Assembly: GCA_016763335.1 (NCBI GenBank)
Contig: JAESUD010000173.1
Coordinates: 1 to 6,537 of the forward strand
Origin: Emcibacteraceae bacterium
GTDB taxonomy: Bacteria > Pseudomonadota > Alphaproteobacteria > Sphingomonadales > Emcibacteraceae
DNA: 6,537 nt
Reading direction: 5' to 3'
Under the pieces are notes generated by a model, which was not told the origin of the DNA, did no database searches, and was given only the letters and a program-made list of their open reading frames with translations. Made by a program: the position numbers and the translations under genes. How positions within the stretch are numbered: the stretch's first letter is position 1; every line of letters starts with the position of its first letter. This document shows, piece after piece, positions 1-4,230 of this stretch.

Positions 1-369
1 AAAATTGACCAGGTCGTTGATGTGATCGGGTATCATGTTGGCAAGTGGGTATCCACTTATTTTTTACAAGAAGTCATATTTAAAGCCTTTTATAAAAAGG
101 ATGTTAATGCAGAAGCGATCGAGGAAGCCGCAGCTTTTCTTGACCAGCAATTGCCATATCTTGATGGCTTACTTGCGGACAATGATTTTTTATGTGGTGA
201 TGAGATCAGCATTGCTGATACTGTCGCCTTTGCCACATTAATGATTAAAGAATATACAAGTCTTAACTGTGATGATCATAAAAATATCTGTCGTTGGTAT
301 GACCAGATGAAGGCACGCCCATCATATGAGGCAATGATGAAACATTTCCCCGGCGGTTATGCTTTTTAA
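1..369 (+). CDS. Glutathione S-transferase family protein, C-terminal part (5' end outside window)
   Basis: The frame is open from base 1 and ends at TAA 367-369, so 122 residues of the C-terminal part are visible and the thioredoxin-like glutathione-binding domain lies to the left of the window. What is visible is an all-helical GST C-terminal domain. It contains the segment FLCGDEISIADTVAFATL (about residues 63-80 of the visible part), which carries the S-x-A-D N-capping box and hydrophobic staple typical of GST folds. It is followed by RWYDQMKARPSYEAM, the usual closing helix. A GTG at 22 is only an internal valine, not a start. Family members conjugate glutathione to electrophiles or act as glutathione-dependent reductases or isomerases in the cytoplasm; the substrate cannot be read from this half. 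The next gene starts 10 nt after the stop, so the two may share a transcript. The family call is firm; the subclass is unknown. Confidence 0.9.
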   Translation, partial: KIDQVVDVIGYHVGKWVSTYFLQEVIFKAFYKKDVNAEAIEEAAAFLDQQLPYLDGLLADNDFLCGDEISIADTVAFATLMIKEYTSLNCDDHKNICRWYDQMKARPSYEAMMKHFPGGYAF

Positions 370-379
370 GTAATCCAAT

Positions 380-1249
380 ATGAATATATCAGCAAAAACA
401 GCATTTATAATTTTGGCCGTTGTGGTGTTTATTGGGGAGTTCTCGAAAGACCCCGAAAATCAGCGGCCAAAATTGAAACTTGCCCCCGCAGCGCCGACAT
501 TGCCGCCACTTGCTGATGTTGGTCCGGAAGGTAGGGGAGTGGTTGGACCCGGTCTTGGAAATGATGATATAATCCTCATAGAAGAAGATGTGAAAAGTGG
601 CCGTTCGCAATATACTGGTACGGCATTTTCTATCGATAACAGTGGGATTTGGATTACGGCGCGCCATGTGACGGAAGGTTGTGATCAATTATTACTGGCT
701 CGTCCATTTCGTCGCCCATTGCGAGTTGAAGCACATGTGGAACATAATAATGCAGATGTCAGCATCATTAAAACTAAAGGGGGCTATGCCGCATTACCGA
801 TTGATTTTTCGCCACCAAGTTATAATCAGGAAGGTTTTCATTTTGGTTTTCCGCGCGGCAACCCCGGCGATGTCTATTCACGGTTAATCGGACGCCGCAC
901 CATGAAAACCACTGGCGCCCACAATTACAAAGAAACCGTTCATGTTTGGGCCGAAAAAATAAGAGTTCCCGATAGTAATGAAAGCCTAGGCGGAATAAGC
1001 GGCGGCCCGATTTTAAATGCGGCCGGAAGCGTGGTTGGCATTCATGTAGCAGGCTCAATCCGTCGCGGCCGATCATTTTCATCACAGCCAAAAAATATCA
1101 ACGACCTGCTTAAACAAAATAACGTAACTTTAAGTCCCCCAAATAATCAGATCGATAAAAGTGAACTCAATTTGAGTGATTTTTCCAAAGTAGGAAATAA
1201 GCTGCGAGAGGGTTTGACCGTTGCACTGGTCGTATGTCGAACATCTTGA
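380..1249 (+). CDS. Membrane-anchored trypsin-like serine protease without PDZ domain
   Basis: This 289-residue protein starts at ATG 380, 10 nt after the GST stop; no clear Shine-Dalgarno is present. Residues 7-19 form one hydrophobic helix without a convincing AxA cleavage site, so it is probably a signal anchor facing the periplasm. A Pro/Gly-rich linker follows (about 26-60). The protease core spans about 65-230. His96 lies in ITARHV, Asp126 in NNADVSII and Ser207 in GISGGP, in the order of the chymotrypsin/HtrA fold (Trypsin_2 type). The usual GNSGGP or GDSGGP motif is here GISGGP, but Ser and the oxyanion glycines are kept, so activity is plausible. DegP/DegS-type proteins would continue into a PDZ domain; here only about 50 polar residues follow, ending in a short hydrophobic stretch with one Cys (286). 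It might process or degrade envelope proteins; the substrate is unknown. The fold call is strong, the role is not. Confidence 0.85.
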   Translation: MNISAKTAFIILAVVVFIGEFSKDPENQRPKLKLAPAAPTLPPLADVGPEGRGVVGPGLGNDDIILIEEDVKSGRSQYTGTAFSIDNSGIWITARHVTEGCDQLLLARPFRRPLRVEAHVEHNNADVSIIKTKGGYAALPIDFSPPSYNQEGFHFGFPRGNPGDVYSRLIGRRTMKTTGAHNYKETVHVWAEKIRVPDSNESLGGISGGPILNAAGSVVGIHVAGSIRRGRSFSSQPKNINDLLKQNNVTLSPPNNQIDKSELNLSDFSKVGNKLREGLTVALVVCRTS

Positions 1250-1263
1250 AATAATATATTCAC

Positions 1264-1292
1264 TTTACTTTTATTTTAGTTTAAACTAAAAT
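1264..1292 (+). promoter_or_regulatory. Putative promoter of the ArsR-SRPBCC operon
   Basis: A -35-like TTTACT (1264-1269) is separated by 17 bp from a -10-like TAAAAT (1287-1292, five of six consensus bases). Transcription would start at about 1299, which is the first base of the repressor's start codon, so the mRNA could be leaderless. This fits the absence of a Shine-Dalgarno there. The -10 hexamer lies inside the right half of the palindrome, so a bound repressor would block polymerase. Assigned by eye only. Confidence 0.45.
1273..1292. promoter_or_regulatory. Perfect 20-bp palindrome, probable ArsR autoregulatory operator
   Basis: The core TTTTAGTTTAAACTAAAA (1274-1291), plus A at 1273 and T at 1292, reads the same on both strands with no mismatch. 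It ends 6 bp before the start codon of the ArsR-family gene and covers the probable -10 and spacer. ArsR-family dimers usually bind such AT-rich inverted repeats over their own promoter. No T-run follows, and it sits before a gene start, so a terminator is unlikely. Confidence 0.7.
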
Positions 1293-1298
1293 GATTTT

Positions 1299-1628
1299 AT
1301 GATGAACCAATTGACCATTTTAGGCGAACCACGGCGCCAGAGAATTCTAAAACTTGTATGGGACCATGAACTGTCTGCAGGAGACATTGCAACCGACCTA
1401 TCCGAAATTTCTTTCGGCGCAGTGTCTCAACATCTGAGCATTCTGGTTGAAGGTGGTCTGGTATCCGTACGCCGCGAAGGGCGTCGTCGCATATACCGGG
1501 CGAACCGCGGTGAAATGGGAACGCTTGAAGCTTATCTTAACGACTTTTGGGCTGAAAAACTCGACCGTCTTAAAGAATGCGCTGAAAACCTTGAAAAGAA
1601 CAAACGAATGGAGAAAGAGAATGAATAA
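1299..1628 (+). CDS. ArsR-family winged-helix transcriptional repressor
   Basis: This 109-residue protein has the usual length of the ArsR/SmtB family. Residues 4-25 (LTILGEPRRQRILKLV) form the entry helices. The helix-turn-helix is at about 26-50, with recognition helix FGAVSQHLSILVEGG, and the beta-wing at about 54-68 (VSVRREGRRRIYRAN) is rich in arginine. A helical, charged C-terminus (75-109) probably adds to the dimer interface. The only cysteine is Cys94, so the paired Cys metal sites of ArsR or SmtB are absent and metal sensing is unlikely. The sequence resembles the ArsR members paired with AHSA1-type proteins. ATG 1299 is followed at once by another ATG (1302); either could start. 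The stop overlaps the next gene by 8 nt, giving translational coupling. It probably represses its own operon through the palindrome just upstream. The inducer is unknown. Confidence 0.9.
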   Translation: MMNQLTILGEPRRQRILKLVWDHELSAGDIATDLSEISFGAVSQHLSILVEGGLVSVRREGRRRIYRANRGEMGTLEAYLNDFWAEKLDRLKECAENLEKNKRMEKENE

Positions 1629-2094
1629 AGTAGTATCAATCAAGGAGTTCAAGGAGACTGACAAAGGCACATTTACGATCGAACTTTCGCGGTATATTGA
1701 GGCATCACCTGAAACCGTGTGGGAAATATTGAGTAATAAGGCAACACTGGCAGAATTTATGGAGTGTGAAATTGAAGGCGAGCTTGAAGTCGGTGCCCCG
1801 ATCAAGTTTATTTGGCGGGAATTTGAAGGTGACAAAGAAAATTGTTCCGGTATTAACGGTGGCACAATTATCAATATGATCCCTAATACTCTTCTTTCCT
1901 TTACCTGGGGTGACGAAAACCCGAGCCGAGATCTTCCGTGGGGCTCAACCCTCGTTGAATTTAAAATAGAAGAGAAATCAGGTGGCTGCCTCGTTACTAT
2001 TTTTCATTATGATTTGCCGACTGAAAAAGAGGCAGAAGAACATACGGGTGGCTGGACAATGTTTCTTGAAAAAAATACCGTAAACTGGACCTGA
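1621..2094 (+). CDS. SRPBCC-domain (AHSA1-like) protein
   Basis: This 157-residue protein starts at ATG 1621, inside the last codons of the repressor gene. GGAG at 1610-1613 lies 7 nt upstream, a good Shine-Dalgarno, which decides this start over longer in-frame extensions that would run into the repressor coding region. The START/SRPBCC helix-grip fold is seen as IELSRYIEASPETVWEILS (19-37), the strands GELEVGAPIKFIW (53-65), NTLLSFTW (89-96) and GSTLVEFKIEE (108-118), and the closing helix HTGGWTMFLEKN (141-152), whose GGW is typical of the AHSA1 group. The fold makes a deep hydrophobic pocket for small molecules. The last helix ends early compared with many relatives. Pairing with an ArsR repressor is a common arrangement, suggesting that the protein binds or acts on a compound related to the inducer; that is inference. 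It is cytoplasmic, with no signal peptide. Confidence 0.85.
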   Translation: MNKVVSIKEFKETDKGTFTIELSRYIEASPETVWEILSNKATLAEFMECEIEGELEVGAPIKFIWREFEGDKENCSGINGGTIINMIPNTLLSFTWGDENPSRDLPWGSTLVEFKIEEKSGGCLVTIFHYDLPTEKEAEEHTGGWTMFLEKNTVNWT

Positions 2095-2232
2095 AAACCT
2101 AAAATTCCGTGTTTCACTAACATTGGTACGGTGTGGATATATTTAAAAAAATACACGGTATTATTGAAACTATATTTGATGTTCGGCCAAATTGAAGCCG
2201 ACAATACTGCTTATATAAACTTGACAGGATTA
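2095..2232. other. AT-rich intergenic stretch without a recognised gene
   Basis: Between the SRPBCC stop and the sigma-factor promoter no ORF of useful length with a ribosome-binding site was seen. Short inverted repeats occur: AATACCGT (2074-2081) with ACGGTATT (2155-2162), and CCGTGT (2107-2112) with ACACGG (2153-2158). They are far apart and lack a following T-run, so no terminator is called. A second TTGACA (2221-2226) is present but lacks a good -10 at proper spacing. Confidence 0.4.
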
Positions 2233-2262
2233 TTGTCATGCGTCTACCTTATGGAATATTAT
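2233..2262 (+). promoter_or_regulatory. Putative promoter of the sigma/anti-sigma operon
   Basis: TTGTCA (2233-2238) and TATTAT (2257-2262) each match the housekeeping consensus at five of six bases, with an 18-bp spacer. Transcription would start near 2269, leaving a leader of about 28 nt with GGAAGG (2288-2293) before the sigma-factor ATG. This fits expression of the sigma gene by the vegetative sigma factor, as in fec-type systems. Assigned by eye. Confidence 0.45.
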
Positions 2263-2296
2263 AAATATAACAATAAATTATCCATCCGGAAGGTGC

Positions 2297-2884
2297 ATGG
2301 CTGACGAGGTTGAAAATAACGATAGTGTATTCAAAGCATTCAATGAATGCCGAACGTCTTTGGTTAGATATATACGTAAGTATGTAGGCAAAAGAGATGA
2401 TCCTGAAGATATTATGCAAGAAGCCTTTCTGCGAACCTTCAGAGCCGATAAAAAAACCAAAATAGAATTCCCAAAGACATATATGTACCGAACTGCCAAA
2501 AACCTGGCAATTCGTGAAAAAACAAAAATGGCGGCCCGACTTACGGAATATATAGAGGATTATAGCGGCCCGGCGTTCTCTACTAATGAACCCTCTGCAT
2601 TTGACGCGTTGGTGAATAAGCAAAATGAGCAGATTTTAAAGTCTGCTATTGATGCTTTGCCACCACAATGCAGAAAAGTAACGGTATTACGTCTTATTCA
2701 CGGAATGCCTTTAAAGGATATAGCTCAGAAAATGGAAATTACATTGAGCACGACAGAAAAGCACATTGCAAAAGGTCTCGAGCGTTGTGAAACATATATT
2801 CGTCTCCATAGTGAGGCGACAGAACAGAAACAAGTCAATTTGCTTGAAAAAAATAATACCTTCGGAGCTTCAGGTAATGAATGA
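2297..2884 (+). CDS. FecI-type ECF RNA polymerase sigma factor
   Basis: This 195-residue protein contains only sigma regions 2 and 4, as ECF sigma factors do. Region 2 spans about 13-78, with the region 2.2 core-binding motif DPEDIMQEAFLRTFR (35-49) and the region 2.3/2.4 helix FPKTYMYRTAKNLAIR (58-73). Region 4 spans about 112-165, with LPPQCRKVTVLRLIHGMPLKD followed by the DNA-reading helix STTEKHIAKGLERC (151-164). It would direct RNA polymerase to promoters of surface-signalling target genes, most likely the receptor gene downstream. The start at ATG 2297 has GGAAGG at 2288-2293, a rather short spacing. The gene overlaps the FecR start by 8 nt, so the two proteins are probably made in fixed ratio. 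A polar tail of about 30 residues (166-195) beyond region 4 is unusually long and overlaps the FecR ribosome-binding site at the DNA level. The family call is secure. Confidence 0.93.
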   Translation: MADEVENNDSVFKAFNECRTSLVRYIRKYVGKRDDPEDIMQEAFLRTFRADKKTKIEFPKTYMYRTAKNLAIREKTKMAARLTEYIEDYSGPAFSTNEPSAFDALVNKQNEQILKSAIDALPPQCRKVTVLRLIHGMPLKDIAQKMEITLSTTEKHIAKGLERCETYIRLHSEATEQKQVNLLEKNNTFGASGNE

Positions 2885-3974
2885 CGTCGTTAACTTTCCC
2901 AGTGAGAAAGCTAAAATTATTAACGAAGCCTGCCTATGGCTCGCTAAACTTGACGCGAGGGAACTTTCGCAACCTGAAAAGGTCGAGCTAACCAAATGGA
3001 TCAACCAAAGTGAAGATCACAAAAGAGAATTAACGAGGCTTGCAGATATTTGGGATAATATTGAAGCCGCAAATTTGCGTGATATACCGCTTGAGATCGG
3101 TAAGGGGGAAGCAATTGAAACTCCTTTAATACAAGAAGATGTCTGTGAAAAACCAACAAAAAAGAAATTTCGCATTCTCATGTCGATTGCGGCAAGTTTA
3201 TTTGTTTGCCTATCTATTGGAATGTTTTTACATATCCACGAATTGTCGCAGTTCAAGTCAACAAATGGTAAATATGCAACCGATATCGGGGAACAACAAA
3301 CCGTCAGACTTTCCGATGGATCTGAAATTCGCTTAAATACAAATACATTGGTGGAAGTTAATTATTTTGACGGTAAAAGAAATATCCACCTTTATAAAGG
3401 AGAAGCGCATTTTAATGTCGCTCATGATCCTGATAAACCATTTACGGTTAAAGCCCGAAAGGGAGAGATAAGGGCATTAGGAACGATATTTTCCGTGCGG
3501 GTAAAAAATAATCGTGTCAATGTAATTGTTGAAGAAGGCACCGTTCGCATCAGAGCGAATGAAAACGTCATTCAGAGTACAAAAAATCTACTAGAAGTAC
3601 CAAAAGAGGCGGAAATTAAAGAAATCAAAAAGGTCATGGTTATTGCTACTGCCGGAAAGAATGTTGTCTTTGGCGAACAGGAAATTGAATCTATCATTCA
3701 GGAAGAAAAAGAAGCTATCGAAAGAAAGTTTTCCTGGCGTCATGGTATGTTGGCATTTGATGACGAACCATTATCAGATGTGATCGATGAAGTATCCCGC
3801 TATACTTCAAACAAGATAATTATTGCTGACCCTGCTATTCGCTCGCTTCGGGTGGGGGGGTATTATCCGATTGGTAAAATACAAGTAATATTTGATGCTT
3901 TAGAGCTCAATTTGGGGGTCCATATTAAGCAGGTCGATGAGCGCACCTACTATATCACCTACGATGGAACCTAA
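2877..3974 (+). CDS. FecR-family anti-sigma regulator (inner-membrane)
   Basis: ATG 2877 is chosen because GGAG (2864-2867) lies 9 nt upstream and it overlaps the sigma stop by 8 nt; longer extensions would run through the sigma gene. The product has 365 residues. A cytoplasmic N-domain (about 14-62, DUF4880-like) has tryptophans 21, 41 and 59, spaced as in FecR proteins where this part holds the sigma factor. A single membrane helix covers about 99-120. The periplasmic FecR domain (about 133-228) includes TVRLSDGSEIRLNTNT (142-157) and RALGTIFSVRV (199-209). A Lys/Glu-rich stretch (about 240-285) leads to WRHGMLAFDDEPLSDVIDEV (288-307) and an STN-like C-terminal domain ending near 350, expected to meet the receptor's signalling domain. 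Gly202-Thr203 matches the Gly-Thr at which some relatives, such as FoxR of Pseudomonas, cleave themselves. A run of seven G (3854-3860) lies in the gene but the frame is intact. Confidence 0.92.
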   Translation: MNDVVNFPSEKAKIINEACLWLAKLDARELSQPEKVELTKWINQSEDHKRELTRLADIWDNIEAANLRDIPLEIGKGEAIETPLIQEDVCEKPTKKKFRILMSIAASLFVCLSIGMFLHIHELSQFKSTNGKYATDIGEQQTVRLSDGSEIRLNTNTLVEVNYFDGKRNIHLYKGEAHFNVAHDPDKPFTVKARKGEIRALGTIFSVRVKNNRVNVIVEEGTVRIRANENVIQSTKNLLEVPKEAEIKEIKKVMVIATAGKNVVFGEQEIESIIQEEKEAIERKFSWRHGMLAFDDEPLSDVIDEVSRYTSNKIIIADPAIRSLRVGGYYPIGKIQVIFDALELNLGVHIKQVDERTYYITYDGT

Positions 3975-4065
3975 CGAGTTTCCATTATCAAATTAAATTA
4001 ATGCCATATTCGGTATTGCTCGACTTTCTAAATCGCCATTTTGAAGTAGATGTGAGGTAAGAAAA

Positions 4066-4230
4066 ATGCTGAACCATATATATTTAAAGATTATTTCTCG
4101 CTGCAGTAGAGGATTTACCCTACCGAGGGTTCCTTATATACAAGGCCGTTTTTTGACTAGTGTAAACAAAAGTAAAAATTGTGACCTAGGTATGATGAAA
4201 GCAGCTGAAATGGCGGAGGATATAGTTTGA
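4066..4230 (+). CDS. Possible small ORF (54 aa) coupled to the receptor gene; hypothetical
   Basis: An ATG at 4066 is preceded by GAGGT (4054-4058) with 7 nt spacing and opens a frame of 54 codons. Its TGA (4228-4230) overlaps the TTG start (4227-4229) of the receptor gene. The product would be a basic peptide (begins MLNHIYLKIISRCSRG, ends MAEDIV) with no signal peptide, membrane helix or recognised domain. The good ribosome-binding site and the stop/start overlap suggest a leader peptide that couples translation to the receptor gene. It could also be chance: its composition is not clearly protein-like, and a later start at ATG 4192 would leave only 12 codons. Not recognised as any known family. 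Confidence 0.3.
   Translation: MLNHIYLKIISRCSRGFTLPRVPYIQGRFLTSVNKSKNCDLGMMKAAEMAEDIV
4111..4133 (+). other. Small hairpin in the receptor leader
   Basis: ACCCT (4117-4121) and AGGGT (4126-4130) form a 5-bp stem with the loop ACCG. GGA (4111-4113) and TCC (4131-4133) can extend it across an asymmetric TTT bulge. No T-run follows, so it is not a typical terminator. It lies about 95 nt before the receptor start and inside the possible small ORF. A regulatory or mRNA-stability role is only a guess. Confidence 0.25.
4215..4229 (+). promoter_or_regulatory. Ribosome-binding site that fixes the TTG start of the receptor
   Basis: GGAGGA (4215-4220) is a near-perfect Shine-Dalgarno ending 6 nt before TTG 4227. 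The receptor frame is closed upstream by a TGA at 4206-4208, and there is no ATG or GTG between that stop and the TTG. The next in-frame ATG (4320) would remove the signal peptide, so TTG is the best start for the STN-containing product. Confidence 0.75.

Noticed and set aside
1447..1620. Upstream extension of the SRPBCC protein by 58 codons
   Set aside because: The extension would cover the repressor gene in another frame and shows no family similarity. ATG 1621 has a good Shine-Dalgarno and gives the normal length.
2766..2876. Upstream extension of the FecR-like protein by 37 codons
   Set aside because: It overlaps the sigma factor's region 4 and tail coding sequence. ATG 2877 with GGAG at 9 nt and the 8-nt overlap is the better start.
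3990..4022. Stem AATGCC/GGTATT after the FecR stop as a terminator
   Set aside because: The stem is short, includes a G-T pair, and is not followed by a T-run.
2137..4088. Shared 11-base ATATATTTAAA at 2137-2147 and 4078-4088, before the sigma and receptor genes
   Set aside because: It is simple AT-rich sequence in AT-rich spacers, without symmetry or a conserved distance to the starts, so chance is the likeliest cause.
4111..4136. GGATTT and TCCTTA as a possible FecI-type promoter for the receptor
   Set aside because: The elements loosely recall the fecA promoter but the spacing is 14 bp rather than about 17, and the consensus for this sigma factor is unknown.
4153..4180. TTGACT as a -35 element of a vegetative promoter for the receptor
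   Set aside because: No acceptable -10 lies 16-18 bp downstream; the best candidate, AAAATT, matches at only three bases.
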